A stretch of 35,379 nucleotides of DNA from Ruminococcus_G sp050944415 (lineage in GTDB: Bacteria; Bacillota; Clostridia; Lachnospirales; Lachnospiraceae), in NCBI GenBank assembly GCA_050944415.1, contig JBMNRA010000029.1, positions 1 to 35,379 on the forward strand, written 5' to 3'. Both the position numbers and the translations under genes were made by a program. Position 1 is the stretch's first letter. The number at the start of each line of letters is the position of its first letter. Under the pieces are notes generated by a model. The model was given only the letters and a program-made list of their open reading frames with translations. It searched no databases and was not told the DNA's origin. Below are positions 16,636 to 25,655 of the stretch, piece by piece.

Positions 16636-18466
16636 GAAGTTTCGTTTCCAGCGGATGCAGGGAATTGTTCTGGTGTTTGCAATGCTGGCTGTTGCTCTGT
16701 GCCTGGCACAGGGCAACGTGACCTATAACCGTCAGGACAGAGTGATGGAACCGGAAGTTCAGGAAGCTGCGGCACAGGTTTCGCAGCCGCTGGAGAGCGA
16801 TCCGGCTGAGTGTATGATTCTGTGGGAAGATGATGCCGCAGGAACGACAGGTCTGGAAATGATGGAAGAAGTTCTCGGTCAGATGAAGATACCTTATAAT
16901 ACATGTGAAAGCCGGGAAGCCGCACAGACAGACTGGTCAGCATATCGTACCGTTGTTCTGTCAGTTACCCATATAGAACTGCTGGGAGAAGAGCTTATGG
17001 AAATTTTTGACTGGGTGGAAGCAGGCGGAGGGCTGATGGTTCTATATCCCCCGGAGGTCAATGGAGTTTCTCAGAGCATCAGCAGTAAACTGGGGATCCG
17101 GCAGCTGGGGAACAGTTATGAGGAGGTGGACGGGCTGCACTTTGTCAGAGAATTTATGCTGGGAGGGCAGGCAAAGGATTACGGAATTACAGATCCCTAT
17201 GAGTCCTCTCTGACTGTGGGGCTGACGGAGCAGTGTACGGTTTATCTGGAATCGACGGGAGAATATCCGATTCCTCTGATCTGGGAGTACAGTCCGGGAA
17301 AGGGGACGGTGGTGGTGAACAATCTGGGATTTCTGACGAAAGGTTACCGGGGATTTTATCAGGCGTCTTACAGCCTTCTGGATGAGGTCTGCATCTATCC
17401 CGTCATCAATGCTTCTACATTTTATATAGATGATTTTCCTTCCCCGGTTCCGGGCGGGGACAGCCAGTACATACAGAGAGATTACGGCATGGGCATTGCT
17501 GATTTTTATACAAATGTCTGGTGGAATGATATTTATAATCTGGGAGAAAAATATGGCCTGCGGTACACCGGACTTGTGATTGAGGAATATTCTGACAAGA
17601 CGGAAGCCCCCTTTGAGGCCAATGAAGACACCCGGCGTTTTCGGTATTTCGGGAACATGCTTCTGGATCAGGGAGGGGAGATCGGCTTCCATGGCTACAA
17701 TCATATGCCGCTGTGTCTGACAGGATTTGATTATAAAGGGGAATATGATTCCTATAATTTGTGGAGAAGTTATGATGATATGGCAGCCTCCATCCATGAG
17801 CTGGAAAGATTCTGCAGAGAACTTTTTCCCAAAGAAGAATTTCGCGTGTATGTGCCGCCATCCAATATTTTGTCCGAAGAAGGCAGGAGGATGCTGAGGG
17901 AAGAAACAGACATACAGGCGATTGCCAGCGTCTACCTTCCGGACTATGAAAATATTTCCTATGATCAGGAGTTTGAAGTGGCGGATGACGGGATTATAGA
18001 GACGCCGCGGGTAATATCGGGATATATACTGGATGACTATATGCAGATAGTGGCTCTTTCGGAACTTAATTTCCACTATGTAAATACTCATTTTCAGCAC
18101 CCGGATGACACACTTGATGAGGACAGAGGAGCTGATCTGGGCTGGAAGGAGATGTACAGCAGACTTTCCGATTATATGGAGTGGCTGTACACATCAGCGC
18201 CGGATATCCGAAATCTTACCGGTACGGAACTGGCTGCGGCCGTGCAGATTTATGATGAGCTGCAGATCAGCCGGGAGTATACCGGCGAAGGGATACGTCT
18301 AACCCTGGGAAGCTTTTCAGGAGAGGCCTGGCTGATGGTGAGAATTAACGAAGGAACCCCGGGAAATGTGCAGGGAGGAAAACTTCAGAAGTTACAGGAA
18401 GGACTTTATCTTCTTCAGGCTTCGGAGAACGTGATAAATATCGAATTAACGGGAGATGCAAAATGA
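16625..18466 (+). CDS. pelA: PelA-type polysaccharide deacetylase (hydrolase domain absent)
   Basis: A 613-residue exported or membrane-anchored protein: an N-terminal hydrophobic segment at about 11-30, then a flavodoxin/glutamine-amidotransferase-like region (about 58-230), then a CE4-type deacetylase-like domain. The latter shows YIDDFPSP (D269-D270), GFHGYNH (H356 and H360, the metal-binding HxxxH pair), VPPSN and THFQHPDD (H489, H492). This resembles the deacetylase half of Pseudomonas PelA, which removes acetyl groups from the GalNAc-rich Pel polymer and makes it cationic. The glycoside hydrolase half is missing, as in the Pel operon described in Bacillus cereus. GTG 16625 has AAGAGGAG upstream and overlaps pelE; the stop overlaps pelF as ATGA. 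Confidence 0.8.
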   Translation: MKNKKFRFQRMQGIVLVFAMLAVALCLAQGNVTYNRQDRVMEPEVQEAAAQVSQPLESDPAECMILWEDDAAGTTGLEMMEEVLGQMKIPYNTCESREAAQTDWSAYRTVVLSVTHIELLGEELMEIFDWVEAGGGLMVLYPPEVNGVSQSISSKLGIRQLGNSYEEVDGLHFVREFMLGGQAKDYGITDPYESSLTVGLTEQCTVYLESTGEYPIPLIWEYSPGKGTVVVNNLGFLTKGYRGFYQASYSLLDEVCIYPVINASTFYIDDFPSPVPGGDSQYIQRDYGMGIADFYTNVWWNDIYNLGEKYGLRYTGLVIEEYSDKTEAPFEANEDTRRFRYFGNMLLDQGGEIGFHGYNHMPLCLTGFDYKGEYDSYNLWRSYDDMAASIHELERFCRELFPKEEFRVYVPPSNILSEEGRRMLREETDIQAIASVYLPDYENISYDQEFEVADDGIIETPRVISGYILDDYMQIVALSELNFHYVNTHFQHPDDTLDEDRGADLGWKEMYSRLSDYMEWLYTSAPDIRNLTGTELAAAVQIYDELQISREYTGEGIRLTLGSFSGEAWLMVRINEGTPGNVQGGKLQKLQEGLYLLQASENVINIELTGDAK

Positions 18467-19887
18467 AAATCTGTGTGATACTGGAAGGATGTTATCCCTA
18501 TGTAACGGGCGGAGTATCTACCTGGATACATCAATACATGCAGGCTATGCCCCAGCATGAGTTCATCGTATGGGCAATAGGGGCAGATGCGAAGAAACAG
18601 GGAAAATTTAAGTACGAGCTTCCGGATAATGTGACAGAAGTAAAGGAAGTTTTTCTGGATGAGGCTCTGTCCATGCCTTATACCAGAGAAACGTATCATT
18701 TCCGACCGGAAGAGACGGAGGCACTCCGGGAATTTATCAACTGCCGGAAACCGGACTGGGATCTGCTCTTTCACATGTATCATGACAGAGGCATCTCACC
18801 GGTTGCGTTTCTGATGAGCGAAGATTTCCTGAATATTCTTACGGAAATCTGCCGGTCCGAATATCCCTATACCAGCTTCTCGGATTTTTTCCATACGGTG
18901 CGGTCCATGCTTCTTCCGGTATTGTACATCATGCAGACGGATGTGCCCAAAGCGGACATTTACCATTCCATTGCCACCGGATACAGCGGCATACTGGCCA
19001 GACTGGGAAGTTATGTGTATCACGTTCCCTATGAGATTACGGAACATGGGATTTATACCAGGGAAAGGGAAGAGGAGATCATACGTGCCAAGTGGGTTCT
19101 TCCGGCATTCAAAAGATTCTGGGTGCGCTTTTTTTATATGCTTTCAGGAGGGGCATATGAGAAAGCCACTATGATTACCAGTCTTTTTGACCGGGCGTTG
19201 GAAACTCAGGTGGAAATGGGATGTGACCGGAATAAATGCAGGTATATTACCAATGGCATTCATTATGAAAGATTTGCGTCGGTTCCGCCTAAGAAAGAAA
19301 ACGGTTATGTGGATATCGGAGCAGTTCTCAGAATATCCCCAATCAAAGATGTGAAAACTCTTCTGTACGCTTTTGCCCAGCTGAAGGAAAGAGTGGAAAA
19401 TGCCAGGCTCTATATTGCAGGGCCGGAGGACGATGAGGAATATGCAAAGGAGTGTTATACTCTGACAAAGCAGCTGGGAACGGAGGATATTTATTTCCTG
19501 GGAACGGTCAATACGCTGGAATATCTGGAAAAATTTGATTTTACCGTGCTCAGCAGTATTTCCGAGGGACTCCCCCTGGCGGTACTGGAATCTTTTGCCG
19601 CCGGACGTCCCTGTGTCGTGACGGACGTGGGATGCTGCAAACAGCTGATTAACGGGATGCAGGGGGATCATCTGGGAACGGCCGGATACTGTGTGCCGCC
19701 CATGTACCGGGAAGAACTGTGTAACGCTATGGAGAAAATGTGTACTCATCCTCAGGAACGGTATCAGATGGGAGTGACGGCAAAGAAACGGGTGGAACTG
19801 TTTTTCAGACATGAGGATATGATCCGGAATTATCAGCAGGTATATGATGAGGTGTTTAGAAGATGGCAGGAATCGGATTCAGTTTAA
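18463..19887 (+). CDS. pelF: PelF-type glycosyltransferase (GT4, DUF3492)
   Basis: A 474-residue cytosolic glycosyltransferase. The N-terminus MKICVILEGCYPYVTGGVSTW is typical of PelF with its GGVSTW donor-side loop. The GT4 E-x7-E motif is E368-x7-E376 in SEGLPLAVLESF, and a nucleotide-sugar-binding basic region (RISPIKDVKTL) precedes it. PelF polymerises the Pel chain from UDP-sugars at the membrane complex made with PelD, PelE and PelG. Translation is coupled: ATG lies in the ATGA at the pelA stop, and pelG starts 25 nt inside the end of this gene. Confidence 0.92.
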   Translation: MKICVILEGCYPYVTGGVSTWIHQYMQAMPQHEFIVWAIGADAKKQGKFKYELPDNVTEVKEVFLDEALSMPYTRETYHFRPEETEALREFINCRKPDWDLLFHMYHDRGISPVAFLMSEDFLNILTEICRSEYPYTSFSDFFHTVRSMLLPVLYIMQTDVPKADIYHSIATGYSGILARLGSYVYHVPYEITEHGIYTREREEEIIRAKWVLPAFKRFWVRFFYMLSGGAYEKATMITSLFDRALETQVEMGCDRNKCRYITNGIHYERFASVPPKKENGYVDIGAVLRISPIKDVKTLLYAFAQLKERVENARLYIAGPEDDEEYAKECYTLTKQLGTEDIYFLGTVNTLEYLEKFDFTVLSSISEGLPLAVLESFAAGRPCVVTDVGCCKQLINGMQGDHLGTAGYCVPPMYREELCNAMEKMCTHPQERYQMGVTAKKRVELFFRHEDMIRNYQQVYDEVFRRWQESDSV

Positions 19888-22800
19888 AAAGATTATTCAG
19901 TAAAAAGGGAGTATTTCACCTGTGCAGAGCTTATGGCTACGCGGGCGTTATCTGCGCAGGCCCGATGATTTTAGGGGTTATTCTGCTGGTGGGTATGAGT
20001 CTGGCTGCCCGGCTGGCAGGGATGAACGCTCATGACAGAGAACTGCTGAACTGTATGATTACATACAGTCTTCTGGTATCCCTCACCGTAACCAGCTGGT
20101 TTAACATGGCTGTAACCCGTTACATTTCAGATATGCTTTATGAAGAGAAACCGGAGAAAATCATGCCGTCTTTTTATGGAAGCTGTTCTATCATGCTGGT
20201 GGCGGGAGGCGTTTTGTACGGAATATTTTTATGGTTTTCCGGTGTTTCCTTTCTGGAACAGATTCTTTGTCTGTGGTTTGCCCTGATTCTTATTGTGGTG
20301 TGGATGGAGATGGTGTATCTGACCGCTCTGAAAGATTTTCAGGGTATTGTACTGGCTTTTGCTGTTTCGCTGATGCTGGGATTCTTTCTGGCGCTGGTCT
20401 TTGTAGTGGTTGGATGGGTCAGTGTGGAAAGCCTTCTTCTGTGCGTGATTATTGCTTATGGCACAATGATGGTATGGTACTATAAGCTGCTGCTTGATTA
20501 TTTTCCCGACAGTGAGGGGAGCCGGTATGCCTTTTTACGATGGTTTGATAAATACCATTCGCTGGCGCTTTCCGGAGGTTTTCTTAATATCGGACTGTTT
20601 GCTCACCTGGTTATTATGTACTTCGGTCCTCTTCGGGTGCAGGTGGAAGGTCTGTTTTACGGAGCGCCCAGTCATGATGTACCGGCGTTATTTGCTTTTT
20701 TCTCCATTCTGATTACGACCATAAATTTCGTAACTTCTGTGGAAGTGCGGTTTTATCCGGCTTATCGGAATTATTACAGTCTGTTTAATGACAAGGGCGC
20801 CATCCGTGATATTGAACAGGCGGAAGAAGAAATGCTGGGAATTCTGGAGCAGGAATTGACTTTCAGCGGTCATAAACAGCTGATCTCAACGATTCTCTTT
20901 CTGGTTTTCGGAAGTATTATTCTGCAGCAGGCATCGCTTGGCTTTAACGATCTGTCCATTGGAATTTTCCGGATTCTCTGCGTAGGATACGGGCTGTATG
21001 CGATGAGCAATTCCATGATGCTGATTCTTCTCTATTTTGAAGATTATGGAGGTGCACTGGCAGGCACTCTTGCATTTGCTTCGGTCAGTGTTGCGGTTAC
21101 GGTTTTACAGAATCTGTTCGGAGCAGTGGAATACTTCGGCCTGGGATTCCTGCTGGGCGGCGCTGTTTTTTATCTCATTGTATGGCTGAGACTGGAATGG
21201 TATACGAAACGTCTTCCTTACTTTCTCCTGTGCCGTAAGGCGTTCATTCCAGGTACGGAACAGGGAATTTTTGCCAGACTCTGCGATTATCTGGACGACA
21301 GAGACAGGAAAAGAGCGGAAGCGCCGAAAAAAAAGTGGCTGAAAAAGTATCACGGCCCCACGGGAGCAGCCATGATTCTGCTGCTGATTCTTCTATCCGG
21401 ATGCGGCCGGATACAGGAGCCTTCTCTGGAGAAAACAGAAAATATTCAGACAGAAGAAGCGGAGGAAGCGAAAAGGGGCACTCCGGCGGCGAAGGAGGAG
21501 CTGAATGCCCAGGAAGAAACCATTGAGGATAATCGCTCGCTTTATGCGCAGGACGACGAGACTTCAGTTGTGACCATGTATCTGACGGTGCGGCAGGGCA
21601 ACGAGGCAGACAATACCAATCATACCTGGACGGAAATCAACACCTATGATACTTACTATTATTCGGATAATGACCTTGCCCGATATAACTGTGAGGCTAT
21701 TCTTCAGATCGGCGATGAAAACGGCCCTGTAGAAGGAGAGTTTGGATATGGAGCTGCATCAGCCAATGCCACAGTACAGATCAGGGGACAGACTTCCTCG
21801 AGGAGGGCGCAGAAAAATTATAAGATTAGAATTAAAGAGGGCATGGGAGCGTGGAGAGGACAGCGGACGCTGGCCTTGAACAAACATATTGGAGATGCGT
21901 TGCGTTTTTCCAATAAGATGGCCTATGATCTGATGAAAGAAGTTCCCCAGATGATGAGCGCCAGAACCCAGTTTGTTCATCTTTATGTGAAGGACGAGAC
22001 AGAGGGCGGAAACGGAACCTTTACCGATTACGGCCTTTATACCCAGGTGGAGCAGATAAATAAGACTTATCTGAAAAACCACGGACTGGACAACAGGGGG
22101 CATCTGTATAAAATTAACTTTTTTGAATGGCTGCCGTACGATGATCTGAAGCTGAAGACGGAAGAGGGGTACGATGAGAAGAAGTTTGAAGAGTATCTGG
22201 AGATCAAGGGAAATGACGATCATACAAAACTCCTCCGCACCATTGATCAGGTCAACGACTATTCTATTCCCATAGAGGAAATTGTGGAGAAACATTTCGA
22301 TATGGACAATATATGTTACTGGATGGCTTTCCATATTCTGACGGGAAATTACGATGTGGGATCCCGGAATTATTATATTTACAGTCCCCTGAATTCTGAA
22401 AAATGGTATTTTATCTCCTGGGACAATGATGCTTCCTTCAGCCGCACGCATTATCGGATGAAAAATTACGTCGAGGGACAGTCCTGGGAGCAGGGGATGA
22501 CTCAGTTTCTGCACATTTCACTGTTCAACCGGATTTTCCGCGAAGAAACTTACCGGGAAATGCTGACAGACGCGGTGCAGGATCTGAGGGAGAACTATCT
22601 GACCGACGACAGGGTAGGAGAAATGGTGCAGCAGTACGCAGCGGTGGTAAGACCTTATTTATACCGGGAACCGGATCAGGAGTATGCCCGGCTGGACGAG
22701 AACGGGTACGATATATTGATTGGTGCGCTTGCAGGGGAAGTGGAAGAAAATTACGGATATTATCAGCTCAGTCTGGAAAAACCATGGCCTTTCTATGTAG

Positions 22801-23135
22801 ATACGCCTGCCGAAGAAGGGGACAATATTACCGTACAGTGGGAAGCGTCTTATGATCCTGACGGAGAGAACATCACCTACAGTTTTCTTCTGGCGTCGGA
22901 TTATCAGTTTACCCAGATCCTTTATCAGAAGGATAATATTGTCATACCAACGGTTACGTTTCAGAAACTTCCGCCGGGACAGTACTTTATGCGGGTGCAG
23001 GCGGAAAATGAGTCCGGCTACGTACAGGACTGCTTTGACTATTATACGGTGGATGCAGAAGGGAAAATATACGGAACGAAATCATTTTTTGTAAATGCGG
23101 ACGGAACCATAACCGATTATATAGAGGAAGAGTAA
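19863..23135 (+). CDS. pelG: PelG-type exopolysaccharide transporter fused to a CotH-like kinase domain
   Basis: A 1090-residue fusion. Residues 1 to about 470 are PelG: the family N-terminus MAGIGFSLKRLF and about twelve hydrophobic helices of a MATE/MOP-like flippase that moves the Pel chain across the membrane. A basic linker (KKKWLKKYHG) leads into a hydrophobic segment with a lipobox (LLSGC, C514). From about 560 to 955 comes a CotH-like domain: RGQTSS, KNYKIRIKEG, DYGLYTQVEQ and SWDND (D854, D856), then an FN3-like tail (about 975-1075). CotH family members are atypical kinases; in Bacillus CotH phosphorylates spore-coat proteins. PelG is normally about 450-500 residues, so the fusion is abnormal. 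RBS GAGGTG at 19849-19854 lies within pelF. See also the possible internal start at 21372. Confidence 0.88.
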   Translation: MAGIGFSLKRLFSKKGVFHLCRAYGYAGVICAGPMILGVILLVGMSLAARLAGMNAHDRELLNCMITYSLLVSLTVTSWFNMAVTRYISDMLYEEKPEKIMPSFYGSCSIMLVAGGVLYGIFLWFSGVSFLEQILCLWFALILIVVWMEMVYLTALKDFQGIVLAFAVSLMLGFFLALVFVVVGWVSVESLLLCVIIAYGTMMVWYYKLLLDYFPDSEGSRYAFLRWFDKYHSLALSGGFLNIGLFAHLVIMYFGPLRVQVEGLFYGAPSHDVPALFAFFSILITTINFVTSVEVRFYPAYRNYYSLFNDKGAIRDIEQAEEEMLGILEQELTFSGHKQLISTILFLVFGSIILQQASLGFNDLSIGIFRILCVGYGLYAMSNSMMLILLYFEDYGGALAGTLAFASVSVAVTVLQNLFGAVEYFGLGFLLGGAVFYLIVWLRLEWYTKRLPYFLLCRKAFIPGTEQGIFARLCDYLDDRDRKRAEAPKKKWLKKYHGPTGAAMILLLILLSGCGRIQEPSLEKTENIQTEEAEEAKRGTPAAKEELNAQEETIEDNRSLYAQDDETSVVTMYLTVRQGNEADNTNHTWTEINTYDTYYYSDNDLARYNCEAILQIGDENGPVEGEFGYGAASANATVQIRGQTSSRRAQKNYKIRIKEGMGAWRGQRTLALNKHIGDALRFSNKMAYDLMKEVPQMMSARTQFVHLYVKDETEGGNGTFTDYGLYTQVEQINKTYLKNHGLDNRGHLYKINFFEWLPYDDLKLKTEEGYDEKKFEEYLEIKGNDDHTKLLRTIDQVNDYSIPIEEIVEKHFDMDNICYWMAFHILTGNYDVGSRNYYIYSPLNSEKWYFISWDNDASFSRTHYRMKNYVEGQSWEQGMTQFLHISLFNRIFREETYREMLTDAVQDLRENYLTDDRVGEMVQQYAAVVRPYLYREPDQEYARLDENGYDILIGALAGEVEENYGYYQLSLEKPWPFYVDTPAEEGDNITVQWEASYDPDGENITYSFLLASDYQFTQILYQKDNIVIPTVTFQKLPPGQYFMRVQAENESGYVQDCFDYYTVDAEGKIYGTKSFFVNADGTITDYIEEE
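21362..21404 (+). other. Candidate internal start and lipobox inside the PelG-CotH fusion
   Basis: GGGAG at 21362-21366 stands 5 nt before an in-frame ATG at 21372 (M504), followed by a hydrophobic run and the lipobox cysteine codon at 21402-21404 (C514). Two outcomes are possible: the fusion stays whole, with the helix as an extra membrane anchor; or a separate CotH lipoprotein is made by internal initiation or by signal peptidase II cleavage. The charged stretch before M504 would serve as the signal n-region only in the full-length protein. Confidence 0.4.
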
Positions 23136-23160
23136 ATATTGACGGCGGGAAGGAGACAAA

Positions 23161-24918
23161 ATGGAACACAGGGTAAAATGGATGCTTTTGCTGATACTGC
23201 AGGCTTTATTCCTGTTTGGGTGTGCATCTTCGGAAGAGGACGACAGTTTTCTGATCGGTGCGGATGAAACGTATGAGACGGAAAATCCGGACAGCTATGA
23301 GGTGAAGGACAATAAGGCTCTGTATGAGGAAGGGGAAGACGTGGTGACCATGTATCTGACTGTAGGAAGGGGCAATGAAGAGGATGGCACCGACCACAGC
23401 TGGACAGAGGTAAACAGTTATCCGCTGGATTATTATGAGGAGAATCAGACGGAACCTTACAAATGTGAAGCCGTTCTGCAGATCGGTGACGACAGGGGAC
23501 CGATAGAAGGTGAATTCGGGTATGGGGAGCGGGCGGCCAATTCCACTGTGCAGCTGCGGGGCCAGGGAGCTTCATCCCAGCAGCAGAAAAGTTACCGGAT
23601 CAAGATCAAGGATGGGAAAGGCAGATGGGAAGATCAGAAAACCATTTCTCTGAATAAACATCTGGCGGATCCGGTCCGTTTCAAAAACAGACTGGCTTAT
23701 TCTCTGATGGAAGAGATCCCTCAGATGTTGGGGGCCAGAACTCAGTTCGTGCATTTGTACGTAAAAGACAAGACGGAAGGGGAGGATGGCCTGTTTCGAG
23801 ATTATGGTCTTTATACTCAGGTGGAACAGGTAAACCGCACCTATCTGAAGAACAGAAACCTTGACAGCGACGGATCCTTATATCAGGCAGGAGAATATTT
23901 TGACTGGCAAAGGCATGAAGACAGTATTCTGCCGGCGACAGATCCGGATTACGATGCAAATCAGTTTGAGCAGTATCTGGAGATCGATGGATCGGAGGAT
24001 CACGGTAAAATAATAGAGATGCTGGAAGCGGTCAATAATCCGGATAATTCCATAGAGGAAGTAACGGCCAGATATTTTAATGAGGATAACCTGTACTACT
24101 GGATGGCTTTTCATATACTGATGGGAAATAAAGATGTGCTCCAGGGAAATTATTATCTGTACAGCCCCAGAGGAGTGGATCAGTGGTACTTCATTTCCTG
24201 GGATAATGACAGCGTTTTGAAGGAAGGATATGAATTTCTGCGTGATCATACGTATGAGAGATCCTGGAATTACGGGATTTTTACATATGCAGATACCGTT
24301 CTTTTCCGGCGCATTCTTCAAAGTGAATCCTGCAGACAGTTGCTGGACGAAGCGGTGGAAGATCTGATGAGCCGTTACCTGACGGAAGAGATTCTGCAGG
24401 AAAAAATTGATGCGTATAAAAAGATCGTTAAAGAATATCTTTACGTGCTTCCGGACAGTACCTTTGCCCGTGTTACAGAGGAAGACTATGATATTCTTTC
24501 GGACAGTATGGCGGAGGAAGTCCGGACGAATTATGAAAATTATAAAAAGAGCATGAATTCCGTTTGGCCTTTTCACATTCTGGATCCCGTAAACAGACAG
24601 GGGAAAGTTATTCTCAGCTGGGAAGACGCGTATCAGTTTGAAGAGGGAGATCCGGCATATTCGGTGGAACTGTCGAAGGATTATTCTTTTGGAGACAATA
24701 TTATAAATACCACTGTCGGGGATAACAGCTATGAGGCGGAAGATCTTCCTCCAGGTCAGTATTTTCTCAGAGTACGGGCTGAGGGAACCGACGGAACTGT
24801 TCAGGACGCCTATGAATATTACCGTACAGAATCCGGAAGCGTATGTTACAGTACCCTTTGCTTTTACATATTGGAAGACGGCAGCGCAGCTGCCGTGGAG
24901 TACAGCGGAGATGATTGA
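23161..24918 (+). CDS. CotH-like kinase lipoprotein
   Basis: A 585-residue lipoprotein with a type II signal peptide (basic n-region, hydrophobic core, lipobox LFGC, C21), so it should sit on the outer face of the cell membrane. The CotH-like domain covers about 60-445, with RGQGASS, KSYRIKIKDG, DYGLYTQVEQ and SWDND (D348, D350); a C-terminal FN3-like domain follows. It is a close paralogue of the C-terminal half of the preceding PelG fusion; long segments match by eye (for example ARTQFVHLYVKD in both), so the pair arose by duplication. RBS GGAAGGAGAC. The stop overlaps the next start. Target could be surface protein or the polymer itself; unknown. Confidence 0.88.
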   Translation: MEHRVKWMLLLILQALFLFGCASSEEDDSFLIGADETYETENPDSYEVKDNKALYEEGEDVVTMYLTVGRGNEEDGTDHSWTEVNSYPLDYYEENQTEPYKCEAVLQIGDDRGPIEGEFGYGERAANSTVQLRGQGASSQQQKSYRIKIKDGKGRWEDQKTISLNKHLADPVRFKNRLAYSLMEEIPQMLGARTQFVHLYVKDKTEGEDGLFRDYGLYTQVEQVNRTYLKNRNLDSDGSLYQAGEYFDWQRHEDSILPATDPDYDANQFEQYLEIDGSEDHGKIIEMLEAVNNPDNSIEEVTARYFNEDNLYYWMAFHILMGNKDVLQGNYYLYSPRGVDQWYFISWDNDSVLKEGYEFLRDHTYERSWNYGIFTYADTVLFRRILQSESCRQLLDEAVEDLMSRYLTEEILQEKIDAYKKIVKEYLYVLPDSTFARVTEEDYDILSDSMAEEVRTNYENYKKSMNSVWPFHILDPVNRQGKVILSWEDAYQFEEGDPAYSVELSKDYSFGDNIINTTVGDNSYEAEDLPPGQYFLRVRAEGTDGTVQDAYEYYRTESGSVCYSTLCFYILEDGSAAAVEYSGDD

Positions 24919-24920
24919 AG

Positions 24921-25655
24921 ATGCAGGTTTATCGAAATGAATGGAAATACTATATTTCTCTGTGGGAAGGAGAGCTTCTGAAACAAAGGCTGCTTCCGTT
25001 TATGGAGATGGATCCTCATGCGGAGAACGGCCGCTATACGATCCGAAGTCTTTATTTTGATGATTACTGGAACTCAGCCTATGAAGAAAAAATCATGGGC
25101 GTTGAGGGAAGAGAAAAATGGCGGATACGGATTTATAATTTCAGCGATTCAGGAATTAAACTGGAGCGGAAGAAGAAAACCGGCAACTATATCCACAAGG
25201 ATTCCGCTTCTCTGACCAGGGAGGAATATGATCAGATTATGGCAGGAGCCTATACGTTTCTGCTGCAGAGAGAAGATCCTCTCTGCCGGGAATTTTATTA
25301 TGAATGTGTGGTAAAGCTGCAAAGACCAAAGGTGGTTGTGGATTATGAACGGACGCCGCTGATCAGGAGAGAAGGCGACGTAAGAATTACCTTTGATCAG
25401 GATGTAAGAGGAGGCGCTTTCAACTATGATATTTTTGATGAGGGGCTTCCCGTACATTCGGTTCTGGAAGCCAATACGATGGTTCTGGAGGTTAAATTTA
25501 CGGAGATGATACCTGCTGTCATAAAAGAACTTCTTCCCCTTCACGGACAGCAGTTTTCAGCCATTTCGAAGTACACGCTTTGCTGTGAACAGATGTTTTA
25601 CAGAACGGATCCTATGGCAGGCATCTCGAAAACAAACAGGAGGAGAAAACGATGA
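24921..25655 (+). CDS. VTC-domain protein (polyphosphate polymerase type)
   Basis: A 244-residue cytosolic protein of the VTC (CYTH-like tunnel) family; the yeast Vtc4 member polymerises polyphosphate from ATP. Visible signatures are RNEWKYYIS at the start, TIRSLYFDDYWNSAYEEK, KWRIRIYNF, the basic strand IKLERKKKTGNYIHKDS, and late acidic strands TMVLEVKF and SAISKYTLC. ATG 24921 has GGAG at 24907-24910; an in-frame TTG at 24915 is the alternative and overlaps the upstream stop. It ends in ATGA overlap with the DUF4956 gene. CotH, VTC and DUF4956 genes are repeatedly neighbours in Firmicutes, which supports a shared but undefined function. Confidence 0.87.
   Translation: MQVYRNEWKYYISLWEGELLKQRLLPFMEMDPHAENGRYTIRSLYFDDYWNSAYEEKIMGVEGREKWRIRIYNFSDSGIKLERKKKTGNYIHKDSASLTREEYDQIMAGAYTFLLQREDPLCREFYYECVVKLQRPKVVVDYERTPLIRREGDVRITFDQDVRGGAFNYDIFDEGLPVHSVLEANTMVLEVKFTEMIPAVIKELLPLHGQQFSAISKYTLCCEQMFYRTDPMAGISKTNRRRKR

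Noticed and set aside
17042..18100. Long minus-strand open frame (352 codons) opposite the pelA-like gene
   Set aside because: It is antisense to well-conserved deacetylase motifs, with His/Ile/Phe-rich sequence expected from reading a Glu/Asp/Tyr-rich gene backwards; no RBS or family match.
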